A DNA stretch of 64,000 bases from Alkalicoccobacillus plakortidis (GTDB lineage: Bacteria > Bacillota > Bacilli > Bacillales > Bacillaceae_D), in assembly GCF_023703085.1 (NCBI RefSeq), contig NZ_JAMQJY010000006.1, positions 1 through 64,000 on the forward strand. Direction: 5' to 3'. A program made the translations under genes and the position numbers. Positions 26,733 through 35,320 of the stretch are shown here, piece by piece. The notes below the pieces were generated by a model, which saw only the letters and a list, made by a program, of their open reading frames with translations, had not been told where the DNA came from and did not search any database. Within the stretch, counting starts at the first letter, position 1, and every line of letters starts with the position of its first letter.

Positions 26733-26762
26733 AAGACGAACGATCAGTGATCGTTCGTCTTA
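26733..26762 (-). terminator. Terminator of the SRPBCC gene
   Basis: AAGACGAACGATCA pairs perfectly with TGATCGTTCGTCTT with almost no loop; the minus strand continues with TTTTTG. It is 40 bases after the stop of the SRPBCC-family gene. Confidence 0.8.
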
Positions 26763-26804
26763 GAAGAATATCCATATAGATAGGTCCAAGCTTAAGTCTT
26801 TTCT

Positions 26805-27263
26805 CTAAACTGAATCCTCTTTAAAGGCTTCTGTGATTTGTTTTTCTCGCGATTGGAACATATATGTTAGTAGTTTATTTGTTATTGTACTTGGCAATTT
26901 TGCAGCGAATTCAACTTCATCAATCATCACGCTTTTTCCATCTTCTACTGTAAAACGATGTGTATGTCGCCAGTAGGTAAATGGGAATGGAGGTTTCTCA
27001 GCTGTGTCTATAAAGTAATGTGGTTTTTTAACCGTTTCAATGGTTGCGTGCCAATTGACTCCGATTCCTAGATAGCCAATCTTCATTTTGATCTGACTTC
27101 CTTCTTTTGATCCAGATTCTTTGATATTCACTTTTGGAAAACGTTGAATTCGTGCTAAATTAAGAGGATCTTGAAAGAAGTCCCAGACCTGTTTTGTGGG
27201 TGCATCAATGGTTGTTTTATACGTATAGATTAATCGATCCAACTGTCCCCGCCCCTTATCCAT
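26805..27263 (-). CDS. SRPBCC (START-like) family protein
   Basis: A 152-residue protein of the SRPBCC/polyketide-cyclase fold: N-terminal strand LIYTYKTTIDAPTKQVWDFF, then FPKVNIKESG and the long C-terminal helix KLLTYMFQSREKQITEAF. Members bind hydrophobic ligands or lipids in a deep cavity; no substrate can be inferred. The gene is single, with a terminator behind it and yaaR upstream. A slightly later start (at LDRLIYTYK) is possible. Confidence 0.7.
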   Translation of the reverse strand: MDKGRGQLDRLIYTYKTTIDAPTKQVWDFFQDPLNLARIQRFPKVNIKESGSKEGSQIKMKIGYLGIGVNWHATIETVKKPHYFIDTAEKPPFPFTYWRHTHRFTVEDGKSVMIDEVEFAAKLPSTITNKLLTYMFQSREKQITEAFKEDSV

Positions 27264-27333
27264 AGCTTCTTGTTTGGAAGTATATCATGACCAAACCAAA
27301 AAGAAAAAGTCCAATGAGCTTGGAATCATCAGA

Positions 27334-27771
27334 TTAGGCATAGATATTAACTAATAATCCTTTAATCTCGCCTACTTTTTTCAAAATATCTAAGCTACTT
27401 TTTTGCTTATCCAGTACATCATTTGTCAAATCAATTAATTTGCTATCCACTTCTTGTACAAGCTTATAGATTTTTGTACGACCACGACGATTAAAACCTC
27501 TTTTTTCCTCTAAGCTTAACCCGTGTTTCACCGCATCATCCATAAACTCTTTGACAAGCTTTTTATATTTGTGTAATTCATCTATTGTTCGTGTCTCAGC
27601 TAAAACCTTGCCTTGATCCTCAACTTGATGCATCAATTTCGTTAGCTGCTCCATTACTTTATCTACACGTTGTTTATTCATCACTTCTGAGAAAGTGGTC
27701 GAAGCTTGAACTTCAGTCTTTTTTCGTTCCACCTTCTGAACACCAGTACGCATAATACGCTCTACATCCAC
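27334..27771 (-). CDS. yaaR: YaaR family protein (DUF327)
   Basis: A 145-residue, helical, charged protein matching the YaaR/DUF327 family: STTFSEVMNKQRVDKVMEQL near the N-terminus and KRGFNRRGRTKIYKLVQEVD in the middle, ending KVGEIKGLLVNIYA. In other Firmicutes YaaR-type genes lie near flagellar genes; here it is immediately downstream of flagellin, separated by the hag terminator. The start is GTG 27771 or ATG seven codons later. Function is not established. Confidence 0.75.
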   Translation of the reverse strand: MDVERIMRTGVQKVERKKTEVQASTTFSEVMNKQRVDKVMEQLTKLMHQVEDQGKVLAETRTIDELHKYKKLVKEFMDDAVKHGLSLEEKRGFNRRGRTKIYKLVQEVDSKLIDLTNDVLDKQKSSLDILKKVGEIKGLLVNIYA

Positions 27772-27832
27772 TGCGTTTCACGCCTTTCCATTCAGATCTA
27801 TATAGTTTAACATAAGCCTTTGAACTCTACCT

Positions 27833-27868
27833 GAAAAAGACGAAAAGGATAACCTCCTTCTCGTCTAA
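27833..27868 (-). terminator. Terminator of hag
   Basis: GACGAGAAGGAGG pairs with CCTTTTCGTC across a short loop, and the minus strand ends TCTTTTTC. It directly follows the repaired flagellin stop codon at 27873. Confidence 0.75.
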
Positions 27869-27872
27869 AAAC

Positions 27873-28686
27873 CTATTGTAAAAGCTGTAATACGCCTTGA
27901 GGTAGCTGATTCGCTTGAGCCAAGCATAGCTGTTGCTGATTGGTTTAAAATATTATTACGAGTAAACTCGGTCATTTCTTTTGCCATATCTGCATCACGA
28001 ATTCTCGATTCAGAAGAAGTTAGGTTTTCTTTTGTTACCTGCAAATTATTAATCGTATGTTCAAGACGATTTTGAATCGCACCAAGTGTGGAACGGCTTT
28101 TTGAGACAGTTTCAATGGCTTTATCTAGCGTCTCGATTGCACTGCTAGCCAAAGCATTTGTTGAAACAGATAAACCTGTAAGCTCTAATTCTACAGAGTC
28201 CATTTTCGGAATATCAAATGAAACAGACTGACCTGTGTTTGGTCCAATTTGAAATTGAATACCCGTTAAATTTCCATCTAATAATTTCTTTGAGTTAAAC
28301 TCAGTCTTTTCAGATATTGAATCTATTTCAGATGATAGTTGATCAAGTTCATCCTGAATCTGAGCCCGATCAAAGCTATCATTTGTATCATTCGCTGCTT
28401 GTACAGCTAGTTCACGCATGCGTTGTAGCATGGAATGAACTTCCTGCATTGCTCCTTCAGCTGTTTGCATAAGGGATACTCCATCTAATGCATTTCGCTC
28501 AGCCATATCTAATCCGCGGATTTGTGAGCGCATTTTTTCAGAGATTGCAAGGCCAGCAGCGTCATCTGCTGCACGGTTAATACGCAGTCCTGATGACAAC
28601 TTTTCAAGATTTTTTGATGTATGTATTTGATTTTGACTGAGGTTACGGTACGCATTTAAGGCTTGAATATTATTATTAATTTTCAA
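27873..28686 (-). CDS. hag: Flagellin (one-base frameshift in the sequence near the C-terminus)
   Basis: Flagellin: conserved N-terminal D0/D1 (MKINNNIQALNAYRNLSQNQ, SSGLRINRAADDAAGLAIS) and C-terminal D1/D0 helices (RIRDADMAKEMTEFTRNNIL) with a short variable middle, so a minimal Hag-type filament protein. As written the end reads AMLGSSESATSRRITAFTIGF; removing one T from GCTTGG (plus-strand CCAAGC at 27920-27925) gives AMLAQANQLPQGVLQLLQ and stop, which is the universal flagellin tail. Repaired length is 270 residues. It lies 22 bases after fliS and shares the sigma-D promoter upstream of fliS. Confidence 0.93.
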
Positions 28687-28707
28687 GTTTCATCTCTCCT
28701 CGTGAAT

Positions 28708-29130
28708 TTATTTATATGAAGCGTTTTTTTCGTACGCATTTGTCTGTTTTATATTCATACGATCTATGGAATCTTTTCTACCTTTTACTGCCTCGATCCA
28801 AGCAATAAATAGTGATTGTAAGATCTCGTGTACATGTCTAATACGCTTTTTATCTTTTAAGAAATTAGCAGTAACGACTTCATCAGCTAAATAATTATAA
28901 ATTTGCTCCAACTGATCAGACAGAATTCCTGCATCATAGTTTAAACCTACACCAAGCCGTTCAAGAATATCACTCGTTTTCTGCAAATGTTTGTTCACTT
29001 GTTCAAAGTTAGCCTCATCAATGTGACTCTCAGCTAACTCAAGATTATTTAATGCCGCTTCATAAAGAAGTAGAGTTAACTCTTGAGGTGTTTTTTTATG
29101 CAATGTTTCTTGAGAAATAAGTGGCATCAT
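28708..29130 (-). CDS. fliS: Flagellar export chaperone FliS
   Basis: A helical-bundle chaperone that binds the C-terminal helix of flagellin and prevents premature polymerisation in the cytoplasm. LISQETLHKKTPQELTLLLY, then EAALNNLELA and LFIAWIEAVKGRKDSIDRMN match FliS. It is about 140 residues. ATG 29130 or 29127 follows AAAGGAG. It is the first gene after a sigma-D promoter and lies directly upstream of hag, its client; in B. subtilis fliS is in fliDST instead. Confidence 0.9.
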   Translation of the reverse strand: MMPLISQETLHKKTPQELTLLLYEAALNNLELAESHIDEANFEQVNKHLQKTSDILERLGVGLNYDAGILSDQLEQIYNYLADEVVTANFLKDKKRIRHVHEILQSLFIAWIEAVKGRKDSIDRMNIKQTNAYEKNASYK

Positions 29131-29154
29131 AATCACTCCTTTGCCTCATCTATC

Positions 29155-29181
29155 ATATCGGCATCGTCTCGGATATTTTTA
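29155..29181 (-). promoter_or_regulatory. Sigma-D (flagellar) promoter
   Basis: On the minus strand TAAA (29181-29178) and GCCGATAT (29162-29155) are separated by exactly 15 bases, which is the sigma-D consensus of Bacillus. The -35 overlaps the stop region of the FlhB-like gene. It drives fliS and hag. Confidence 0.88.
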
Positions 29182-29475
29182 ATAGTTTTCTTCCATCTCT
29201 TCTATTAATAAAAGAATCTCCGCCATAACTGAGTAAAGTTGAGGTGGGATGTTATCGCCAAGGTCCATATCAAGAAGATTCGAAAGTAAACTTGCGTCTT
29301 CTTGTAAATGTACATTGTGCTCTTTCGCTAGCTCCATAATTTGATTGGCTACCCTTCCTCTTCCTTGTGCAACAACTTTAGGCGCAGATCCTTCGTCTTC
29401 ATATCGAATAACAGCGGCTGAAGGACCATTTGTTTGTTTTCTTCTTTTTTCATTAAAGTATTGATACGTGCTCAT
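29179..29475 (-). CDS. FlhB C-terminal-domain-like protein (YlqH type)
   Basis: A 98-residue protein equivalent to the cytosolic C-terminal domain of FlhB/YscU export-switch proteins: AAVIRYEDEGSAPKVVAQGR, then NQIMELAKEHNVHLQEDASL and IPPQLYSVMAEILLLIEEM. There is no NPTH autocleavage motif and no membrane part, so it is a stand-alone EscU-like piece, as B. subtilis YlqH. It overlaps the upstream ylqG-like gene by four bases. A role modulating flagellar export is an inference from family and location. Confidence 0.85.
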   Translation of the reverse strand: MSTYQYFNEKRRKQTNGPSAAVIRYEDEGSAPKVVAQGRGRVANQIMELAKEHNVHLQEDASLLSNLLDMDLGDNIPPQLYSVMAEILLLIEEMEENY

Positions 29476-31784
29476 ATTTTAAAATCAAACCCTTTCTCAG
29501 ACGAATAAACTGGTTTAGAAGTTGGCCTTACAGGCGCATCTGCCTGTTTTTCTGAGAAAGCCGAAAATGCAATAGAGGAAATTGAATAACCTATCGCTTC
29601 AACCTTCGAAATCGCCTTTTCCACAAGAGGCTCCATCCTTGCTTTAAAATCAGCTTGATCATTATTTAATGTCACAGATAGTTGTCGTTGGACTACCCGT
29701 ACCGATATTCCAACCTCGCCCAACTTTGGTGTTTCCATCAAAAAATAGAGGCTACAGTTTTGCCAATCAACCTGCTCTCCCTCTTTTTTTGATTGAATAA
29801 AACATTGAAGTTGCTCAACTTTTTGCTCCAAGATAAGTGGTAATTGGAAAAACAGGCTTTGTATTGGTTGGGCATCCTGCTTACTTAGTAGTTGTTGGCC
29901 AGAGAGATTGTTTAGTGCCTGATTAGCCAGTTGAGCTGTTTTACTACCCTCATCATGTTGGTTCACTAGTTGCAATAACGATTGTTTTAGATTTCTTTCA
30001 GAAAGAGGACCTTCTTTTAAAGCATCCTTTGCGCTCAATTGCTGAGCAACCTCTACCTCATGGTTAAATCCCATTTGCCTTACTGCTTCAAAAACCCCTC
30101 TTGCAGTCCCTGACATTCCTTTCATTGCCGCTTCTTCAAAATGCTGAAGAGGTGCAACTTGAGATTGAGCATGTCTACTTGAGGTTTCTTGTTGGTTTGT
30201 CGCAAATAAAACTTTTGTCTGCGAAGGTTTAAACGTAAGTTCATCAACTTGTTTTTGAACCTGCGTAACAATCTGAGCTGCTTTTTGGGTATGGCCTGAT
30301 GCAAGTAGCTGTCGTGCATCTGCAAGTCTACTGCTCGCCATCATCAACTGTTTTTCTGTTTTCATATCAGCAAACTGCATCGCGTCACCACGCAAAATTG
30401 AATGATCTAATTTCCGTATAATTGCATCAAGTTGGCTTTTGGGTGCCTGTGTATCCATTTGCTTATTTTCAGTTAGCTCAATATTGATTTGCCGTAATGC
30501 TCTTGAGGTCTCTCGTTGAAACGCCTTAAATTCATTCGTCACATTTGCCATTTTTTCAGTAACAGTTGTGACGGCAATTTGTTTACTAGTGGATGACGTT
30601 GGTATTTGGACGGCGCCTGCTGCTTCAATTACAGTCCTAGCCGTATCTGTTTGTTGTTCGACTTCTTCAGGTTCACTATGAGTCTGAGCGACATTCGTTT
30701 GTAACTGAGCTTCCTCAGACTCAACAGCTGCAAAAAAAACTTGTCTGGCTGCTAGTTCTCTACCGTTGTTCAATCGATCAACCGCTTTATCAATTTGATT
30801 TGAAAGACGATTAGACTGGTCAGGTGCTAAATCTTTAGTTGACTGTACTATCGATTTTACGGACTCGAATGCTTCTTGTGGATTATCTTTCGTTTCAACC
30901 ATATGTTTTAATTGATGAAAAATGCTCTGTTGTGTTTGGGCCGGTGTTACATTAGTAACTAGCTTCGTATTTACAGTTGGTGATGTGTTTTGAGGTACTT
31001 CTTTTGGATTAGAATTAGGTGTTATATTTGTATCTATTGTTTCTGAGACTAATGTAAGTAACTGTTGATAACTTTCTCTCGTAACCCCTTGAATAATACT
31101 TGCGCGAACACTATCTACAAAATGTTGTTGGCTCGTTGTTAGGTTTTTCCCTTCAGTGAGTTGGTTAATTAACTGAAGCATTTGTTCTTTAGAAAGTGAA
31201 GGAATGTTACGTTCTATTTTTGATGGTAACTGTTGCTCTAGCTCTTGTATGAGTTTTGTAACCGGACGACCATGTAACGCCTCATGCACAGCCTTTAGAT
31301 GACGTTCATTTATTGGGAGATCCTTTGACATTAACGATCGAACGGTTTCTAGTTTTGAGGAGTCCGTTGACGTTGAGGTTTCAAGGTATCGAGACAGGGC
31401 AAGGATTGTGTCCCTTGAAACATCTTGACCATTCGCACCTGCTATTTTCATTGCTTGTATTAATAAAGGTGTTGGGCGGTCAACACCAGCTTTTACTGCT
31501 AAATCAACAAAGCGAGCCGCTGGATTAGTTTGTTGTTTTGATTCATTTGCCGTCCACTCCTGCACACGGATTCCGTTTTCCCCAGCCTCTGTTACGACAA
31601 ATGACGCTGTTCCGGCCTGGGGCATCTTGCCATCTACAGTGACTGTCATTTCTTTTCCTCTATACGTAATTTTAGCTTCAGTATCTGAGATAGGCTCAAA
31701 CGTTGCTTCGCGCAACAGATCTCCTTGCTTTAATTGACGATTAGGATTCACAGTATTCCCACTGAGTAGATGATTAACCTGCAT
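29472..31784 (-). CDS. YlqG-like large protein upstream of the FlhB-like gene
   Basis: A 770-residue, Gln/Thr-rich protein, mostly predicted helical with many heptad-like stretches, ending in a structured domain (about 650-750, VDWQNCSLYFLMETPKLGEV, VRVVQRQLSVTLNN) that recalls the C-terminal domain of FliK hook-length control proteins. ATG 31784 follows GGGAGTG. B. subtilis has the pair ylqG-ylqH far from fliS/hag; here the pair adjoins flagellar genes, which supports a flagellar function, perhaps FliK-like. The identity with YlqG is by gene order and architecture rather than strong motif. Confidence 0.65.
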   Translation of the reverse strand: MQVNHLLSGNTVNPNRQLKQGDLLREATFEPISDTEAKITYRGKEMTVTVDGKMPQAGTASFVVTEAGENGIRVQEWTANESKQQTNPAARFVDLAVKAGVDRPTPLLIQAMKIAGANGQDVSRDTILALSRYLETSTSTDSSKLETVRSLMSKDLPINERHLKAVHEALHGRPVTKLIQELEQQLPSKIERNIPSLSKEQMLQLINQLTEGKNLTTSQQHFVDSVRASIIQGVTRESYQQLLTLVSETIDTNITPNSNPKEVPQNTSPTVNTKLVTNVTPAQTQQSIFHQLKHMVETKDNPQEAFESVKSIVQSTKDLAPDQSNRLSNQIDKAVDRLNNGRELAARQVFFAAVESEEAQLQTNVAQTHSEPEEVEQQTDTARTVIEAAGAVQIPTSSTSKQIAVTTVTEKMANVTNEFKAFQRETSRALRQINIELTENKQMDTQAPKSQLDAIIRKLDHSILRGDAMQFADMKTEKQLMMASSRLADARQLLASGHTQKAAQIVTQVQKQVDELTFKPSQTKVLFATNQQETSSRHAQSQVAPLQHFEEAAMKGMSGTARGVFEAVRQMGFNHEVEVAQQLSAKDALKEGPLSERNLKQSLLQLVNQHDEGSKTAQLANQALNNLSGQQLLSKQDAQPIQSLFFQLPLILEQKVEQLQCFIQSKKEGEQVDWQNCSLYFLMETPKLGEVGISVRVVQRQLSVTLNNDQADFKARMEPLVEKAISKVEAIGYSISSIAFSAFSEKQADAPVRPTSKPVYSSEKGFDFKI

Positions 31785-31860
31785 GATACACACTCCCGCT
31801 TCACGATCTCTTTACTTATATATCGGCGACTTTTTTATACTATTTAACTAATTGCTTTAA

Positions 31861-33108
31861 TTATCTATTAGGTTTTTGATCTTCAGGTTTCTCAAGACTT
31901 GTACCTCTTAATGATCGTTGTTCAATCCATTTTCTTCTGGCTTCGTATCCTTTAGCGCCTTTAACTAACGCATGCTGCCCAAAACGCTCTTGAATGGTCA
32001 ACATCGTTTGATCTATATGATAATCCTTGACGTCCTTCTCTTGTGAAAACAGATTTAACTGTTTGTACGCATGACGCTTATCAACTAAGTCATACGTGCT
32101 AATCCCAAGCAGCCTAATTGGTTCTGTATTCCAAGACTTCTTAAAAAGGGTTCGAGCCCGTTGATATATATCGTTTGATGTGTGGCAAGCGTTACTCAAC
32201 TTCTCACTTTTATTTGTGATCTTCCAATCATGATATTTAATCGTTAATTGAATTCCGTAAGCGACTACTTCTTTTTTATTTAAACGATAACTGACAGAAT
32301 CAGCAAGCTGTTTTAATATTGTTTCGATCTTCTGTTCATTTTTTGTATCTCTAGGTAGAGTTGTTGAATTTCCGATACTTTTAAATTCATGAACGGAATC
32401 AGGATTCACCGGTCGATCATCTATTCCTTGAGCACGTTTTTGCAGCTTATGTGCAATTGAACCGAATTTCTCGGTAATAAAATGTGGATCAGCATTTGCA
32501 AGATCACCAATGGTAAGGATCTCCGCTTTTTCCCATTTACCGACTGTCTTTTTGCCAATTCCCTGCATCTCACTAATTGGCAGTGGCCAAAGTAGTTCAG
32601 GTAGCTCTCTTTTTCTAAGAATGGTTATTCCATTTGGCTTCTTCATATCACTTGCCATTTTTGCTAGAAATTTATTTGGCGCAATGCCAATGCTACAGGG
32701 CAAATTCATATCTCGAATCAATGTCTCCTGAATCTGCTGAGCTAATTTATATGGATGGATTTGTTCATGGTATTGGGTTACATCCATATACCCTTCATCG
32801 ATGGAAACCGGCTCAACTAAAGAGGTGTAAGATCTAAGAATTTCAAACATATTTCTGGAGGCAGTTCGATAGCGCTCAAAATTGGATTTCAGTAAAATGA
32901 GTTCAGGGCAGGCTTTTTTGGCTTGCCAAACTGGCATCGCTGTTTTTACTCCACGAGCTCTTGCTTCATATGTACTTGTTACAATAATGCCTCGTCGATC
33001 CTCAACACTGCCAGCTACCGCAACTGGTTTTCCTTTTAGCTCCGGTCTGAAGGAAAGCTCAACGGAAGCAAAAAAGCTATTCATATCAACATGAAATAAT
33101 ATACGCAT
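31861..33108 (-). CDS. dinB: DNA polymerase IV (Y family)
   Basis: A 415-residue translesion polymerase. FHVDMNSFFASVELSFRPEL carries the first catalytic Asp; PVSIDEGYMDVT carries the second catalytic acidic pair; helix-hairpin-helix and little-finger domains follow (about 170-350). The C-terminal tail includes QLNLFSQE, a likely beta-clamp-binding QLNLF motif. ATG 33108 is preceded by GGGAGGTGG. It matches B. subtilis PolY1 (YqjH), which also lies near yqjE/yqjC. It acts in error-prone bypass of damaged DNA. Confidence 0.93.
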   Translation of the reverse strand: MRILFHVDMNSFFASVELSFRPELKGKPVAVAGSVEDRRGIIVTSTYEARARGVKTAMPVWQAKKACPELILLKSNFERYRTASRNMFEILRSYTSLVEPVSIDEGYMDVTQYHEQIHPYKLAQQIQETLIRDMNLPCSIGIAPNKFLAKMASDMKKPNGITILRKRELPELLWPLPISEMQGIGKKTVGKWEKAEILTIGDLANADPHFITEKFGSIAHKLQKRAQGIDDRPVNPDSVHEFKSIGNSTTLPRDTKNEQKIETILKQLADSVSYRLNKKEVVAYGIQLTIKYHDWKITNKSEKLSNACHTSNDIYQRARTLFKKSWNTEPIRLLGISTYDLVDKRHAYKQLNLFSQEKDVKDYHIDQTMLTIQERFGQHALVKGAKGYEARRKWIEQRSLRGTSLEKPEDQKPNR

Positions 33109-33255
33109 ATTACCACCTCCCTAAATCCCATTATACGAAAGAATGTTCGTTTTTTAAAGATAGATGTCTTGCAACTTGATACCTGATGAGATAAAGTGGT
33201 ATTATACAAAGTTAGCTTTAAAACTACGCCCTATTTATATTGGAGGTGCTGCGAA

Positions 33256-33462
33256 ATGACTTATATCATTCAACAAACGAATACACAGTATGAGGTAACT
33301 CTTCAAAAAGTGTTCAACTATCTCAGCCAGCACGAACAGATCAAAGGGTATTCACCATCAATCACCGAGATTTCTAAACACATTGGAGACACTGAAGAAA
33401 TGATTTTAGAAAGTCTAGAATTTGGTCAAAATGATCCATTACCTTTAAAATTACTACATTAA
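33256..33462 (+). CDS. Small protein resembling sigma-factor region 3
   Basis: A 68-residue protein: VTLQKVFNYLSQHEQIKGYS followed by PSITEISKHIGDTEEMILES. The pattern (Q/R helix, P-S-I-T-E-I-S-K-H-I-G, EEMILESLE) strongly resembles the HTH of sigma-70 region 3, without regions 2 and 4. ATG 33256 has GGAGGTG at 7 bases; a longer open frame upstream lacks a ribosome site. Single gene with its own terminator. A regulatory function is suggested by the fold only. Confidence 0.6.
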   Translation: MTYIIQQTNTQYEVTLQKVFNYLSQHEQIKGYSPSITEISKHIGDTEEMILESLEFGQNDPLPLKLLH

Positions 33463-33471
33463 TAGCACATG

Positions 33472-33509
33472 AAAAAAGGACTAGCCCTTCATGGGACATG
33501 TCCTTTTTT
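33472..33509. terminator. Terminator between the small sigma-like gene and the M20 peptidase
   Basis: AAAAAAGGAC pairs with GTCCTTTTTT around an 18-base loop that may fold further (CCCTTCATGGG). Runs of A and T on the two sides allow it to serve both converging genes. Confidence 0.75.
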
Positions 33510-33520
33510 AGTATGTAATG

Positions 33521-34645
33521 TTATACTTGCTTTGTAATAGCAATAATCGCCTCTGCTGTTTTGTTTAATTCACTTAGAGGCATACGTTCTTCTTTTGTGT
33601 GAATTTTTTCATAACCTACCGCTAAATTGACAGTGGGTATTCCAAAACTAGAGATAATATTTGCATCACTACCTCCACCGCTTTCTAATAACTTTGGTAC
33701 TCTTCCAATTGCTTTCATCGCGGCTTGTGCAATTTGCACAACTTGGTCTGTTTCGGACTTTTTGTAACCAGGATATGTGATTTCAATATTCACTTCGGCT
33801 GAAGTTCCCATCATCTCAGCAGCTTCTTCAAATCCACGCTTCATTTTCTCTACTTGTTTCTGTAACTTTGATTCTTCAAGCGAACGTGCCTCAGCCAAAA
33901 CTTCTACATAGTCACACACGATATTTGTTTTACTTCCACCCTCAAATCGTCCAATATTAGCAGTTGTTTCTTTATCAATTCTACCTAGAGGCATTCGAGA
34001 AACAGCCTTTGCAGCTACTGTTATGGCCGAGATACCTTTTTCTGGTTCTACACCAGCGTGCGCAGTTCTGCCATAAATTTTCGCATGGATTTTGGCTTGA
34101 GATGGAGCGGCGACAATAATATCTCCTACAGGACCATCACTATCAAGTGCGTACCCGTATTTAGCAAGAATTCGTTCTTTCTCTAGCACTCGAGCTCCAA
34201 CTAAACCAGACTCTTCTCCGACAGTTATAATAAATTGAATCATGCCGTGTGAGATATTTTGTTCGTTTAAGATTCTAATCGCTTCTAACATCGCTGAAAT
34301 ACCAGCTTTGTCATCTGCTCCTAAGATCGTTGTGCCATCCGTTACAACGTATCCATCCTTCACTTCTGGCTTGATGTTATTTCCTGGGACAACCGTATCC
34401 ATATGGGATGTAAAATAAATAGGTGTTTTATCTTTATCTGTAGCCTCGTCTGTTGCCTGCAAGGTTGCTATTAGGTTACCAGCACCATGCCCCGTCTGCT
34501 TGGCTGCATCATCCTCATATACATCTAACCCTAATGCTTCAAATTTCTTTTTTAATACATTGGCTATTTCTCTTTCTGATCCAGTTTCCGAATCAATTTT
34601 TACCAATTCAATAAATTCATCTTGCAGTCGTGTTTCATTAATCAT
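33521..34645 (-). CDS. M20 family tripeptidase-like peptidase (YqjE/PepT-like)
   Basis: A 374-residue zinc peptidase of the PepT/M20B family. Metal and catalytic motifs are visible: YFTSHMDTVVPG (first His and catalytic Asp), TTILGADDKAGISAM (bridging Asp), ITVGEESGLVGA (general base Glu pair) and a dimerisation lid domain between about 180-290. It probably trims tripeptides in the cytoplasm. It aligns with B. subtilis YqjE and lies, as there, next to a methylmalonyl-CoA epimerase-like gene. Confidence 0.88.
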   Translation of the reverse strand: MINETRLQDEFIELVKIDSETGSEREIANVLKKKFEALGLDVYEDDAAKQTGHGAGNLIATLQATDEATDKDKTPIYFTSHMDTVVPGNNIKPEVKDGYVVTDGTTILGADDKAGISAMLEAIRILNEQNISHGMIQFIITVGEESGLVGARVLEKERILAKYGYALDSDGPVGDIIVAAPSQAKIHAKIYGRTAHAGVEPEKGISAITVAAKAVSRMPLGRIDKETTANIGRFEGGSKTNIVCDYVEVLAEARSLEESKLQKQVEKMKRGFEEAAEMMGTSAEVNIEITYPGYKKSETDQVVQIAQAAMKAIGRVPKLLESGGGSDANIISSFGIPTVNLAVGYEKIHTKEERMPLSELNKTAEAIIAITKQV

Positions 34646-34677
34646 AAGTAATTGACTCCTCCATTTCCTTTCTTATC

Positions 34678-35124
34678 CTACAGTAAATTCTCTTCGGTTT
34701 CACGCTTAAACGTCTGTTTTTCACAAACTTCTAGCAAGACACCATGCGATTCTGTTGGTGGAATAAAAGCAATCTTTGTATCATCCGCTCCATTTGACAC
34801 AACGTTTGAAACAAATGAAACCCCTTTATCCGTCATGTTTAGGATCACCTTCTGAATATCTGGAGTTCCTAATGCTAAATGATGAATACCCTCCCCATGT
34901 TTATGCAAAAATTTGGCAACAGTCGTGTTCTGATTAAGCGGTTCAAGTAGCTCGACTTGAATCCCACCTGCTTTAAAAAAAGCAACCTTTACACCTTGCT
35001 CTTGTACAATCTCTTCTTTTACCCATGTTAATCCAAGATTTTCTTGATAGAATATCTTTGCAGCTTGTATGGAATGAACAGCAATTGCAATGTGGGTGCC
35101 AGTATCCTGCCATTGGTTTGACAT
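34678..35124 (-). CDS. mce: Methylmalonyl-CoA epimerase-like VOC protein (YqjC)
   Basis: A 148-residue glyoxalase/VOC-fold protein. HIAIAVHSIQAAKIFYQENL, GEGIHHLALGTPDI and VLLEVCEKQ provide the metal ligands His and Glu and match methylmalonyl-CoA epimerases, which interconvert the (R) and (S) forms. In B. subtilis yqjC is in the same neighbourhood. No methylmalonyl-CoA mutase is nearby, so the epimerase activity is by family. ATG 35124 follows AAGGAG. Confidence 0.82.
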   Translation of the reverse strand: MSNQWQDTGTHIAIAVHSIQAAKIFYQENLGLTWVKEEIVQEQGVKVAFFKAGGIQVELLEPLNQNTTVAKFLHKHGEGIHHLALGTPDIQKVILNMTDKGVSFVSNVVSNGADDTKIAFIPPTESHGVLLEVCEKQTFKRETEENLL

Positions 35125-35218
35125 AACTTGCTCCTTTTTCGTTAGTTGCCCTTGTCCGAATTAGCAAAGGCAAGTAAAATAGTAAATAGATAAATTGTTA
35201 TAAGGGGAGTTGATTGAA

Positions 35219-35320
35219 GTGCAAAGAAAAGGCGTACAAAAAGTGATCATTTATGTAATGCTTGTTGCGATCATACTAAGTGGAGTATTCATGGGCGTAG
35301 CAGGTCTCGGAGCATTCTAA
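35219..35320 (+). CDS. prli42: Prli42-like stressosome membrane miniprotein (DUF4044)
   Basis: A 33-residue membrane miniprotein MQRKGVQKVIIYVMLVAIIL... with a basic N-terminus and one transmembrane helix, matching the Prli42/DUF4044 family. Listeria Prli42 tethers the stressosome to the membrane. GTG 35219 has AAGGGGAG upstream. It is divergent from the epimerase gene, and its end is followed by an inverted repeat (AAGAAACGCC...GGGTTTCTT) with a T-run that serves as terminator at about 35331-35363. Its 3' end overlaps the convergent L,D-transpeptidase frame as written. Confidence 0.75.
   Translation: MQRKGVQKVIIYVMLVAIILSGVFMGVAGLGAF

Noticed and set aside
28708..28760. Separate hag promoter between fliS and hag
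   Set aside because: Only 22 bases separate the genes and no TAAA/GCCGATAT pair is seen there; the promoter upstream of fliS is perfect, so I assign both genes to it.
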